Notes: generated by a model from the sequence alone, not told the origin. 64,000 nucleotides of DNA from Caulobacter sp. (GCA_029866155.1 JARWZW010000069.1:1-64000); one strand, 5' to 3'. Positions 24,831 through 32,801 are shown, counted from the first letter of the stretch. Numbers and translations are program-made.

Positions 24831-24908
24831 GTGACGACAGCTGCGGTTCTCGTGACGGCACTCTTGTTTGGGGGAATGGTGCTCTATTCGTACGGCTTCG
24901 CAGCCTGA
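24831..24908 (+). pseudogene. DUF4149-like membrane protein, 5' fragment
   Basis: From a GTG at 24831 the frame reads VTTAAVLVTALLFGGMVLYS and YGFAA, then a TGA. This is the usual opening of DUF4149 membrane proteins, in which a Phe-rich FLFKALPP segment follows at that point; after the stop the same frame gives FK and, six bases later, ALPP before similarity ends. The gene is therefore a fragment with an internal stop. The family assignment comes from a short stretch and is tentative. Confidence 0.4.
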
Positions 24909-24972
24909 TTCAAGGTTAGGGGAAGGGCCCTTCCGCCCGGGCCTACTTAACGTGTCAGTGCTAGCCGATCTG

Positions 24973-26820
24973 CTACAGCACCCAGCCGTCGTCGGCGCCG
25001 ACTTCGCCCCTGATGGACAGGGTCAGGTCCGCAACCCCGTCGCCATCGACGTCGAACCTGGCGGTGGTGATGTTACGTCCATCGTTGTAGCTGAGGGTGG
25101 CTTCGCCGGCTTGACCCGAGAAACGGCCAACGAAGGTGAAGGCCTGGTCTGCGGCGTCGCGGCTGTCTGCGTCGATGCCGCTCAGGTCGATCAGGTCATC
25201 GCCGACCTTGAAGTCGGAGAGGAAGTCCCGGGAGGCGTCCACGGAGTCATCGTTGAAGATGAATTGGTCGCTGCCCCGGCCGCCGGACAACCGGTCGTCG
25301 CCGGCGCCGCCTTCGATGTTGTCATCGCCATCCCCGCCCGCCAGTCGATCATTGCCGTCATCGCCATTAAGCGCGTCATTGCCCGAACCGCCGAAAACCT
25401 TGTCGGCGCCTGTGCCGCCGGATAGCCCGTCTGCACCCTTGCCGCCGTCCAGGTCGTCATTACCCGAACCGCCCATGAGCTGGTCGTCACCCTTGCCGCC
25501 AGACAGGCTGTCGTTTCCGCCAAGACCCATCTGGAGATCCCTGGCCGCAGACCCCACCTTCTGGTCAGCCGCCGCCGTCCCGACATCAGGCGTGAAGTAG
25601 ATACCCCGCGTCACCGGGCCATCGGTCAGGGCATCATCGCTCGTCCAGCTCACCAGGACGCGGCCATCCGCCAGCGCCGCCACGGCGGGGGAAGACTGGT
25701 TGTTCACGCCCGTCGTGTTGATCACGAAATCGCTTTCGATCACCTGGCCATCCGCCTCGATCAAGCGACCCCGCACGCAGCCCCAATCGCCATCCCCGGC
25801 ATCGCCTGAATGCCACACGACCAGCACCCGACCATCGGCCAGGGTAGTTGCCACGGGCTTCGTGTAGGACGAACTGAGGTCCGTTGAGTTGATCTGAAAA
25901 TCCGGTCCCAAGGGCTGGCCATCGGTCCCGACAATCCGCGCCCTCACCTCGCCCGGGGCAAAGGAGGGGTTACCGCCTTCCGGGTCGGGCGTGAAGACGC
26001 CCGAGGAGAACCAGACCACCAGTGCTCCGCCATCGGCCAACGACGTCACGTCCACATGGCTCTGATAGCCGCCAGAGGTGGAGTTCAGGACGAAATCATC
26101 CCCGGCAAAGACGCCATCGGCCCCCATGATCCGGGCGCGGATGTTTCCCGGCGTACCATCGGCGTCATCGGTGCTGCGATAGGTAACGAGAATGCGTCCG
26201 TCGCCCAATTCCGTGGCCTGCGGCTGGTACTGAGCTCCGACGGCGGTCGTGTTGATGAGGAAATCGCCACCCAAAGCCGTGCCGTCGCCGGCGAAGTACC
26301 TCGCCCGGATTGCATAGCCGTCGCCGTCGCTTCCGTCATAGCTTGTCCAGAGCGCAAGCACCCGACCATCGCCAAGCGCGGTCAGCGCAACCTGGGACTG
26401 GTTGTTCTGCCCGTTATAGATACCCTCGCCGACGGCCGTGGGATTGATCAGGAAGTCCAGCCCCGGCGTCTGTGACAAAGGATCAAGAACGACACCGCGC
26501 AGGCCAACCCCGTCACCGTCGCCGCCATCGCCGCTCTCCCAGGCGAGGAACACCTTGCCATCGGCGGTCACCGTGGCTGTGGGCGACCATTGGAAGTCCT
26601 GAAGGGTGGAATTGACGATGAAATCCTCGCCTGCCGCTGTACCGTCGGCTTTAAGCCAGCGCGCCCGGATCTCTGCGTCATATGGCGATGTATTGCTGTT
26701 GTAGCTGACCCAGGCAATGAGCGACGTGCCATCCGCCAAGGTCACGATCGTCGGGCCGAAAGGACTGTAATAGGCGCCGATAGGGGTCGAGTTGATCACA
26801 AAGTCCAGATCGGTAGACAT
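24973..26820 (-). CDS. Secreted RTX calcium-binding protein with repeated N-terminal modules
   Basis: A 615-residue protein. Residues 1-420 contain about seven imperfect modules of 50-60 residues, each ending in a DFxINST/DFLINPT-like phrase (DLDFVINST, EDFIVNST, LDFLINPT, GDFLINTT, DDFVLNST, PDFQINST, SDFVINTT), with LADGRVLVVWHSGDAGDGD-type strands between them, suggesting a beta-propeller. Residues about 450-540 hold tandem GGxGxDxLxGG calcium-binding nonapeptides, and the end (DVDGDGVADLTLSIRG) resembles the serralysin C-terminus. There is no signal peptide, as expected for type I secretion; no exporter genes are visible. The ATG at 26820 has a weak purine-rich site. The ligand or enzymatic role is unknown. 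Confidence 0.88.
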   Translation of the reverse strand: MSTDLDFVINSTPIGAYYSPFGPTIVTLADGTSLIAWVSYNSNTSPYDAEIRARWLKADGTAAGEDFIVNSTLQDFQWSPTATVTADGKVFLAWESGDGGDGDGVGLRGVVLDPLSQTPGLDFLINPTAVGEGIYNGQNNQSQVALTALGDGRVLALWTSYDGSDGDGYAIRARYFAGDGTALGGDFLINTTAVGAQYQPQATELGDGRILVTYRSTDDADGTPGNIRARIMGADGVFAGDDFVLNSTSGGYQSHVDVTSLADGGALVVWFSSGVFTPDPEGGNPSFAPGEVRARIVGTDGQPLGPDFQINSTDLSSSYTKPVATTLADGRVLVVWHSGDAGDGDWGCVRGRLIEADGQVIESDFVINTTGVNNQSSPAVAALADGRVLVSWTSDDALTDGPVTRGIYFTPDVGTAAADQKVGSAARDLQMGLGGNDSLSGGKGDDQLMGGSGNDDLDGGKGADGLSGGTGADKVFGGSGNDALNGDDGNDRLAGGDGDDNIEGGAGDDRLSGGRGSDQFIFNDDSVDASRDFLSDFKVGDDLIDLSGIDADSRDAADQAFTFVGRFSGQAGEATLSYNDGRNITTARFDVDGDGVADLTLSIRGEVGADDGWVL

Positions 26821-27131
26821 TTCTTTTGCCTCTGAGCCGAAGGTTTGACCGTTTCTCCCACTCCAGCATGGCTTTCTGGAAGGAATTGAACCATTTGTCG
26901 CTGGGATGCAAAGCAACAAGCGAGACCGCGATGTCACCTGGCGTGTTTCCGCTGTGAGGCAAGTGTCTTCAGGCCGAGTTGATGACGTTTCTAATCATCG
27001 ATCCTTCCCCGTCAGCACCTTCGAGACAGTTCAGGGCTTCCGCGTAGGGGAGGGTTTGGGCCTCATCGCAGCGACGTAGGAACGAAGATGAGACTCAAAC
27101 CCTCGGCCGCGAAGCGACGCCTGGTTAGCGG
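26821..27131. other. Intergenic region upstream of the RTX gene and the IS3 fragment
   Basis: These 311 bases hold no gene I can support. The left part must contain the promoter of the RTX gene on the minus strand. The right part runs into IS-like sequence; terminal inverted repeats of the IS3 element could not be recognised. Confidence 0.4.
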
Positions 27132-27464
27132 GTGCTACAGGACATTCGACGGGCGACGCGCCGGCATTTTTCGGCGGAAGACAAGATTTGGATGGTGCTG
27201 GACGGGCTACGCGGGGAGGACAGCATCGCCGGGCTTTGCCGCGAGGAGGGCATCGCGCAGAGCCTGTATTGCGTTTGGTCAAAAGAGTTCACGGAGGCGG
27301 GCAAGCGGCGCCGGTCGGGGGATACGGCCCTGGCGGCGACCACGGACGAGGTCAAGAATCCGCTACGGGAATCAATGGCCTTGAATGGGGTGGTGGCCGA
27401 ACAGGCGCTCGACATCCGCCTGCTCAACAAAAGCATGATCGCCGATGGGGGTGACTGGGAATGA
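27132..27464 (+). mobile_element. IS3-family transposase OrfA
   Basis: A 110-residue OrfA. RRHFSAEDKIWMVLDGLRGE, DSIAGLCREEGIAQSLYCVW and SKEFTEAGKRR form the helix-turn-helix region, and EVKNPLRESMALNGVVAEQA with LDIRLLNKSMIADGG is the leucine-zipper-like end. The start GTG at 27132 may be a truncation, since related proteins have about 20 more N-terminal residues. The stop overlaps the ATG of the OrfB fragment (ATGA), the normal arrangement of this IS group. Because OrfB is broken the element is not self-mobile. Confidence 0.85.
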
Positions 27465-27580
27465 GATATCCTGCTTGCGACAAGATTGAGATCATCCGCG
27501 CAGTGCCGCTGGCAAACGCAACCTGGCGGCCCATATCCTCGATCGGTGCCTTTGCCTATTTCGGCGCCGCACCGAACTGA
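27461..27580 (+). pseudogene. IS3-family OrfB, 5' stub
   Basis: The frame opens with [13 protein letters not shown], the conserved start of OrfB in this IS group, and then changes to unrelated sequence ([19 protein letters not shown]) and stops after 39 residues. The DDE catalytic domain is absent. The break at about 27500 marks the junction between IS sequence and the segment with the fasciclin gene. Confidence 0.75.
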
Positions 27581-27594
27581 TGGAGCCCCTACCC

Positions 27595-28125
27595 ATGATT
27601 TCTCGCACCTCGATGCGTGCCGTCTTGTTTGCGGTTGCCGCTGTCGGCCTGTTTGCCGGGTCTGCCGTTCACGCCCGGCCGGCCGCCGATATTGTTGATA
27701 CCGCTGCCAGCGCCGCCGATTTCAGCACACTTGTTACTGCTGTGAAGGCTGCTGATCTGGTTGAAACGCTGAAGAGCAACGGCCCGTTCACTGTGTTCGC
27801 TCCCACCAACGCGGCGTTTGCCAAGCTGCCGGCCGGCACGGTTGAAACGCTGCTCAAGCCCGAGAACAAGGGCATGCTGACCTCGGTCCTCACCTATCAT
27901 GTCGTGCCCGGCAAGCTGATGGCAGCTGATGTGGTTGCGGCGATCAAGGCAGGCGGCGGCAAGGCCGAAGTCACCACCGTTCAAGGCGGAAAGATAACCT
28001 TATCGATCATGGGCAACATGGTCATGCTGCGCGATGCCAAGGGCGGCATGAGCCATGTGCGCGCGGCCGATCTGGGCGCCAGCAACGGCGTCATCCACGT
28101 CATCGACACGGTGGTGATGCCGTAA
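27595..28125 (+). CDS. Fasciclin (FAS1) domain secreted protein
   Basis: A 176-residue protein with a signal peptide ([19 protein letters not shown]) and one FAS1 domain (residues about 40-175). The two FAS1 motifs are present: [17 protein letters not shown] and the late [13 protein letters not shown]; the H-box [13 protein letters not shown] lies between them. FAS1 proteins mediate adhesion or bind surface polymers. The ATG at 27595 is chosen over 27580 because GGAG lies 9 bases upstream. A strong terminator follows, so the gene is probably monocistronic. Confidence 0.9.
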   Translation: MISRTSMRAVLFAVAAVGLFAGSAVHARPAADIVDTAASAADFSTLVTAVKAADLVETLKSNGPFTVFAPTNAAFAKLPAGTVETLLKPENKGMLTSVLTYHVVPGKLMAADVVAAIKAGGGKAEVTTVQGGKITLSIMGNMVMLRDAKGGMSHVRAADLGASNGVIHVIDTVVMP

Positions 28126-28156
28126 CGATTGCGTCTCTACGATCCTGCCAATCGAC

Positions 28157-28184
28157 GGGGGCCGGCTCACCAGAGCCGGCCCCC
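28157..28184 (+). terminator. Rho-independent terminator of the fasciclin gene
   Basis: GGGGGCCGGCTC at 28157-28168 pairs perfectly with GAGCCGGCCCCC at 28173-28184 around the 4-base loop ACCA. AATTTCTTC follows, a weak T-tract. It lies 31 bases after the fasciclin stop codon. Confidence 0.85.
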
Positions 28185-28652
28185 AATTTCTTCGCCAATG
28201 ATGCTGACGCGACCCTCTGAAACACGTCCAATCGTGTCGAGAGCCCTGAGCTGACTTGAACCTTCGTTGAGGTCGCTAGCAACAGGCCTCTGCGCAGAGG
28301 GTCCAAGTTGAACATCTCTGTGCCAACCAGCCGGGGAAGTTTTGCGTTTCACCCTATTGGCAAGTTTGGCGCGGCCCAAGTCGTTCGTCAGGCCCAGATA
28401 GCTCTGGCGGACCATCAGCGCGGCCGCGGCGGCAGCACCAGGCTGCTCTCGTCCAATGGCTCGACGATTGGCAGGCACTCCACCGCCACCCGCCTTTGAC
28501 GTGCCGGCGTCGGGTTGTTGTTGGCGGGTCGGGGAGGGGACTGTTCCGGGTTGGCCATGGAGCGAACAGAACGGCGCCCGGCCCTCCAAGGCTAAGAGCG
28601 AAACAGAACAGATGCGCCAGACTTGGGGACAAAAGACTGTGGCTCCGGGTTC

Positions 28653-28680
28653 AGCCTGCCGATTTCGGCCAGGCTTTTTC
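28653..28680 (+). terminator. Possible terminator hairpin of unassigned transcript
   Basis: AGCCTG at 28653-28658 pairs with CAGGCT at 28670-28675, with CCG/CGG extending the stem inward and TTTTT following. The shape is that of an intrinsic terminator on the plus strand, but I recognise no gene just upstream. Confidence 0.45.
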
Positions 28681-28793
28681 GTCGTCTTACCCTCGAAAAA
28701 GGTTAGACACTTCCGGCTAACCCTTTGAAATCATTGGGTCAGAAAGTCCCGGTTAGGCACCGGCAAGTCTTTGATTTGACACAGGTTTTGTTC

Positions 28794-28808
28794 TCCTGCT
28801 GGGGTCGC
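28794..28808 (+). repeat. Candidate attR: second copy of the tRNA-Arg end
   Basis: TCCTGCTGGGGTCGC here is identical to bases 100-114 of the tRNA-Arg gene, and the next bases (TACC here, CACC there) differ by one. CAGGTT precedes both. No tRNA body surrounds this copy. It lies between accessory sequence on the left and metabolic operons on the right, as expected for the distal end of an inserted element. Confidence 0.45.
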
Positions 28809-28850
28809 TACCGCGCCTTGGGGCTTGCGGGTGCAGGGCGGTCTGGGGGT

Positions 28851-29516
28851 TCAGAGCAGGAAGTCGGTTTCGATCAGGCCAAGTGTTCCGCGAAAGGCCA
28901 GTTCGAAGTCGGCCCGGCCGTCGCCGTCTATGTCGCCGGCCAGGATGGTCCAACCGCTGAAATCCAGGAACTGGATCAGTTCACCGGCCTGGCCAGTGAA
29001 GGAACCGCCGCCTAGGACGAAGGCCTGATCGCCGGCAAGGTTGGTGTTGGCGTCCATGGCCGAGAGGTCGATGCGATCACCCTCGGACCGGCTGAAGTCG
29101 CCGATCCTGTCACGTAGCGCCGCGCCTGGCTGGCTGCCTTCGACCAGACGAAAAATGAACAGATCCGCGCCACCACCGCCGGACAGGCGATCGGCTCCAA
29201 AGCCGCCGATCAGAACATCGTCGCCGCCGCCGCCATGCAGGCGGTCGGCTCCGGCGCCGCCGATCAGACGGTCGTCGCCCCTGAAGCCGAACAGCTGATC
29301 ACGGCCGTGATCACCCCGCAGCACATCGTCCCCGGCTGTGCCGAGGAGGATTTCGTCTGCCAGGGGCGTCACAGGGCCGGCTGAGACCGATGCCGTCGTC
29401 CAGGCGGTCGCTTCGGCCGGCGCCCGCCAGAACTGATCCAGGCTCGCCGGGTCGTCAGGCGAAGGCCCCTGATCCTCAAGCCCGGGAGCGTCCTGCCTGT
29501 GAAAAACAGAAACCAT
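28851..29516 (-). CDS. Small RTX calcium-binding protein
   Basis: A 221-residue protein with tandem RTX nonapeptides at residues about 55-115 (LRGDHGRDQLFGF, LIGGAGADRLHGGGG, LIGGFGADRLSGGGG) and a serralysin-like C-terminal part (RIGDFSRSEGDRIDLSAMD, DIDGDGRADFELAFRG). It resembles the C-terminal third of the larger RTX protein at 24973 and ends with the hydrophobic DFLL, as usual for type I secretion substrates. There is no enzymatic domain. GGGAG precedes the ATG. It is the first gene to the right of the candidate att repeat. Confidence 0.85.
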   Translation of the reverse strand: MVSVFHRQDAPGLEDQGPSPDDPASLDQFWRAPAEATAWTTASVSAGPVTPLADEILLGTAGDDVLRGDHGRDQLFGFRGDDRLIGGAGADRLHGGGGDDVLIGGFGADRLSGGGGADLFIFRLVEGSQPGAALRDRIGDFSRSEGDRIDLSAMDANTNLAGDQAFVLGGGSFTGQAGELIQFLDFSGWTILAGDIDGDGRADFELAFRGTLGLIETDFLL

Positions 29517-29628
29517 GATTTGTCTCCCGGCGCCGATGAAAGTACCGATCTCAAAGTTATCAGATGCCGTCGGGCCTGTCGAGGCTCAAGGCAGCCGGCC
29601 TCCCGTCAGCCGGGCGTAACCGGCTGGC

Positions 29629-30789
29629 CTAGGCGGCGGCTGTCTGGTCATAGATCGCCAGAGCCCCCTGCAGGTCGGCGATCAGGTCGGCAGGATCTTC
29701 CAGGCCGACATGCAGGCGAAACAACGGGCCGCCAAGCCGCGGCGGGAAGCTGCGCACAAGAAGCTGCGGATCGCTGCGCAGGGCGAGGCTCTCGAACCCG
29801 CCCCAGGAGAAGCCCAGGCCGAACAGCTTCAGGGAATTCAGCAGGGCGTGCTCGGCGGCTTCCGGCGCGGGCCGGAGGACCAGGCCAAACAGTCCGCAGG
29901 CGCCGCTGTAGTCCCGCGCCCAGAGGGCGTGACCTGGCGCATCGGGCAGGGCGGGATGCAGCACCTTCAGCACCTGCGGCTGTTGCGTCAGCCAATGGGC
30001 CAGGATCCGGGCGCTGCTGTCATGGCGGGCGAGGCGAACGGCCAGGGTCCGAAGGCCACGCAGGATGTCATAGGCCTCGGCCCCGCTGACCGCCCAGCCG
30101 AGTTCGCGGACCCCTGCGCCCAGCTGGTCTGCGACCGCGGGGCTGGTCGTGGCGGCGCTGCCCATGAAGACGTCGGAATGGCCGCAGGCATATTTGGTCA
30201 GGGCCTGGACCGAGATATCAACCCCCTGGTCCAGAGGCTTGAACAACAGGCCGGCCGCCCAGGTGTTGTCTATCAGGGTCAGTATGCCCCTGGCCCGGGC
30301 GGCGGCGGCGATGGCGGCGACGTCCTGGACCTCGAAGGTCAGGGAACTGGGAGATTCCAGGACGATCAGCCGGGTTTCCGGCCTGGCCAGGGCGATAATC
30401 CCTTCGGCTGACAGATCAGGGGAATAGATCTGCAGACAGACGCCAAATCGCTCCAGCGCCGTCTGACAGAAGGCCCGGGTCGGCTTGTAGGCGCCGTCTG
30501 TCAGCAAGACATGGTCGCCGGCCTTCAGGACCGCCAGCATCGCGCCGGTCAGGGCCGCCAGGCCCGATGGATACAGTTCAACGGCCGTGGCGCCCTCAAG
30601 GTCTTCGAGGGCGGATTTCAGGGTCGACTGGGCGGACAGGCCCGTCCGGCCATAATTGATCTCGTCACCATAGAGGTCCCGGGAATCCGCAAGCAGGACC
30701 GTCGATCCGCGCTGAATGGCCGGGCCGACGGTCCGGACCGGGTTTGCGGGCGGTTCGCCGGCGTGAATCAATCGGGTGACGGGGTCCAT
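29629..30789 (-). CDS. metC: Cystathionine beta-lyase
   Basis: A 386-residue PLP enzyme of the Cys/Met-metabolism family that splits cystathionine to homocysteine, pyruvate and ammonia. Signatures are NYGRTGLSAQ (phosphate contact), ELYPSGLAAL, LIDNTWAAGLLFKPLDQGVD and QALTKYACGHSDVFMG, whose Lys binds PLP. The N-terminal TRLIHAGEPP is typical of MetC in alphaproteobacteria. The ATG at 30789 starts 7 bases after the stop of the sulfurtransferase gene; the longer frame upstream is only overlap. It is the last gene of a three-gene sulfur operon. Confidence 0.9.
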   Translation of the reverse strand: MDPVTRLIHAGEPPANPVRTVGPAIQRGSTVLLADSRDLYGDEINYGRTGLSAQSTLKSALEDLEGATAVELYPSGLAALTGAMLAVLKAGDHVLLTDGAYKPTRAFCQTALERFGVCLQIYSPDLSAEGIIALARPETRLIVLESPSSLTFEVQDVAAIAAAARARGILTLIDNTWAAGLLFKPLDQGVDISVQALTKYACGHSDVFMGSAATTSPAVADQLGAGVRELGWAVSGAEAYDILRGLRTLAVRLARHDSSARILAHWLTQQPQVLKVLHPALPDAPGHALWARDYSGACGLFGLVLRPAPEAAEHALLNSLKLFGLGFSWGGFESLALRSDPQLLVRSFPPRLGGPLFRLHVGLEDPADLIADLQGALAIYDQTAAA

Positions 30790-30796
30790 CTGCGGG

Positions 30797-31654
30797 TCAG
30801 ACGGGATCGGCCGGGCCCGTAACCACCGCGGTGTCGGCCAGGCCGCCCCATTCGGCCCAGGACCCGTCATAGACCGGAGTCCGGTCCTTTCCGAGCCGGG
30901 CCAGGGCCAGGGCCAGAAGGGCGGCGGTGATCCCGGATCCGCAGGTGGTGACCACGGGCCGGTCCAGATCGACCCCGGCGCTGCGGAAAACCTCCGCCAG
31001 GGCCGCCGCCGGCTTCATGACGCCATCCGGCGCAATGACGCTGGCGCCGGGAACATTGCGGGCGCCAGGCATATGGCCGCCTCTCAGTCCCGGGCGAGGT
31101 TCAGGGGCGTCGCCGGTGAACCGGGCTGCGGGCCGGGCGTCGACCATCTGTTCGCGCCTCCCATCCAGGGCGCGCCGGACCTGGCCCAGGTCACGCACCA
31201 GGTCGTTGGTGTAGCGCACGGTGAAATGCCGCTCACGGGGCGGCGGCAGGCCATCCTCGACCGGCCGGCCCTCGGAGATCCATTTGGGCAGTCCGCCATC
31301 AAGCACCACGACGTCCTCATGGCCCATGGCCCGGAAGGTCCACCAGACGCGGGGCGCCGAAAACAGGCCCTGGCTGTCATAGATGACCAGACGGGCGCCA
31401 TCGCCAACGCCCAGCCGCCGCATGCGGGAGGCGAACTTGACCGGCGAGGGAAGCATGTGGGGCAGGGGGCTGGCTTCGTCGCAGATCTCGTCGATATCGA
31501 AGAAGATCGCCCCCGGGATATGGCACAGCCCATACTCCTGGTGGGGATCGCGATCGACCCCGGGAAGGAACCAGCTGGCGTCGATGATGCGGACATCGGG
31601 CGCGTCCAGATGGTCGGCCAGCCAGGCCGTGGAGACGAGGGGATCTTGCACCAT
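30797..31654 (-). CDS. sseA: 3-mercaptopyruvate sulfurtransferase
   Basis: A 285-residue two-domain rhodanese. The N-terminal inactive domain carries VRIIDASWFLPG and HIPGAIFFDIDEI. The C-terminal domain has RGGHMPGARNVPGASV and the active-site loop VTTCGSGITAALLAL; the CGSGxTA form is that of 3-mercaptopyruvate rather than thiosulfate sulfurtransferases. It transfers sulfur from 3-mercaptopyruvate to acceptors such as thiols or cyanide. It lies 29 bases after the cysteine synthase gene and 7 bases before metC. Confidence 0.9.
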   Translation of the reverse strand: MVQDPLVSTAWLADHLDAPDVRIIDASWFLPGVDRDPHQEYGLCHIPGAIFFDIDEICDEASPLPHMLPSPVKFASRMRRLGVGDGARLVIYDSQGLFSAPRVWWTFRAMGHEDVVVLDGGLPKWISEGRPVEDGLPPPRERHFTVRYTNDLVRDLGQVRRALDGRREQMVDARPAARFTGDAPEPRPGLRGGHMPGARNVPGASVIAPDGVMKPAAALAEVFRSAGVDLDRPVVTTCGSGITAALLALALARLGKDRTPVYDGSWAEWGGLADTAVVTGPADPV

Positions 31655-31683
31655 GCGATCAGGGTCCTAGGAATGGGAAAGCG

Positions 31684-32682
31684 TCAGAGCCAGGACGGAA
31701 CCGGCAGACCCTTTTCCTTCAGAAATGCGGGGTTGAACAGTTTGCTTTGATAGCGCGAGCCATGATCGCAGAGGATCGTCGCGATGGTGTGGCCCGGTCC
31801 CATTTTCCGGGCCAGATGCATGGCGCCCGCCACGTTCATGCCGGCTGATCCACCCAGCAGCAGGCCTTCGTGCTGCGCCAGGTCGAAGACCACCGAAAGG
31901 GCCTCCGCATCATCGATCAGGAAGCTGTGGTCGGGCGTGAAACCTTCGAGATTGGCGGTGATCCGGCCCTGGCCTATGCCTTCGGTGATGGAACTGCCTT
32001 CGGCTTTCAGCTCGCCGGTCGTGTAATAACTGTAGAGCGCCGCGCCATGCGGATCCGCCAGGCCAATCTGGATGCCCGGGTTCCGGGACTTCAGGGCGGC
32101 GGACACCCCGGCCAGGGTGCCGCCGGAGCCGACTGCGCAGATGAAGCCGTCGAGCCTGCCCCCGGTCTGCTCCCAGATCTCAGGGCCTGTGGTTTCCTCA
32201 TGAGCGCGCCGGTTGGCGACATTGTCGAACTGGTTGGCCCAGATGGCGCCATTGGGTTCGGACTGGTTCAGGGTCTCGGCCAGCCGGCCCGAAAAGCGGA
32301 TGTAGTTGTCAGGATTGGAATAGGGCAGGGCGTCGACCTCCACCAGATCGGCCCCGGCCAGGCGGATGGCGTCCTTCTTTTCCTGGCTCTGGGTCCGGGG
32401 GATCACGATGGTCGTGCGAAATCCGAGGGCGGCACCCACCATGGCAAGGCCAATACCCGTATTGCCGGCTGTCCCCTCGACGATGCGGCCGCCGGGCCGC
32501 AGTCTTCCTGACGCGATGGCGTCCTGGATGATGTAGAGGGCGGCGCGATCCTTGACCGACTGTCCCGGGTTCATGAACTCGGCCTTGCCCAGGATCTCGC
32601 AGCCGGTCGCTTCGCTCGCGGCCTTCAGGCGGATCAGGGGCGTATGGCCGATCGCGTCGATCACACTGGAACGGACTGTCAT
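31684..32682 (-). CDS. Cysteine synthase (O-acetylserine sulfhydrylase) family protein
   Basis: A 332-residue fold-type II PLP enzyme. The PLP lysine is in NPGQSVKDRAALYII, the phosphate and substrate loop is EGTAGNTGIGLAM, and the PLP-phosphate loop is VGSGGTLAGVSAAL. The end (CDHGSRYQSKLFNPAFL) is typical of the cysteine synthase subgroup that is slightly longer than E. coli CysK. It forms cysteine from O-acetylserine and sulfide. The ATG at 32682 is preferred because GGAG lies about 13 bases upstream and the homologous region begins there. It heads the sulfur operon. Confidence 0.88.
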   Translation of the reverse strand: MTVRSSVIDAIGHTPLIRLKAASEATGCEILGKAEFMNPGQSVKDRAALYIIQDAIASGRLRPGGRIVEGTAGNTGIGLAMVGAALGFRTTIVIPRTQSQEKKDAIRLAGADLVEVDALPYSNPDNYIRFSGRLAETLNQSEPNGAIWANQFDNVANRRAHEETTGPEIWEQTGGRLDGFICAVGSGGTLAGVSAALKSRNPGIQIGLADPHGAALYSYYTTGELKAEGSSITEGIGQGRITANLEGFTPDHSFLIDDAEALSVVFDLAQHEGLLLGGSAGMNVAGAMHLARKMGPGHTIATILCDHGSRYQSKLFNPAFLKEKGLPVPSWL

Positions 32683-32745
32683 GGTCGCCCGGAGCTCCTG
32701 CAACTTGGGCCCCTGTAAATCGTGTGCTGCGGGTGCTGTGCAAGT

Positions 32746-32770
32746 GCCAAGTTCACCTGTCCGACTTGGC
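32746..32770. promoter_or_regulatory. Inverted repeat upstream of the sulfur operon
   Basis: GCCAAGT at 32746-32752 and ACTTGGC at 32764-32770 form a perfect 7-bp inverted repeat separated by 11 bases, about 65 bases before the cysteine synthase start. Another ACTTGG half-site occurs at 32703. The spacing suits a dimeric regulator, but no regulator gene lies nearby, so this is only a candidate operator. Confidence 0.3.
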
Positions 32771-32801
32771 GGGGCGTTACATCGCGCAGGGCCGCGACCT
32801 C

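Larger units (their letters stand above)
28126..28850. other. Gene-poor 0.7-kb segment at the putative right border
   Basis: Apart from two hairpins (28157-28184 and 28653-28680) and the tRNA-end repeat at 28794-28808, I cannot support any gene here. Short frames exist on both strands but lack recognisable domains. A decayed gene or IS remnant is possible. Confidence 0.5.

Noticed and set aside
25280..25540. Regularly spaced similar DNA segments that could suggest a CRISPR array
   Set aside because: They are in frame and encode the RTX nonapeptides of the calcium-binding protein.
27031..27110. A tRNA-like T-arm (GGGTTTGAGTC) on the minus strand
   Set aside because: The stem does not pair and no acceptor or anticodon arm can be found.
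32738..32755. TGGCAC and TTGCAC near the cysteine synthase start as a sigma-54 promoter
   Set aside because: The two elements are directly adjacent, without the 4-5 base spacing that sigma-54 needs.
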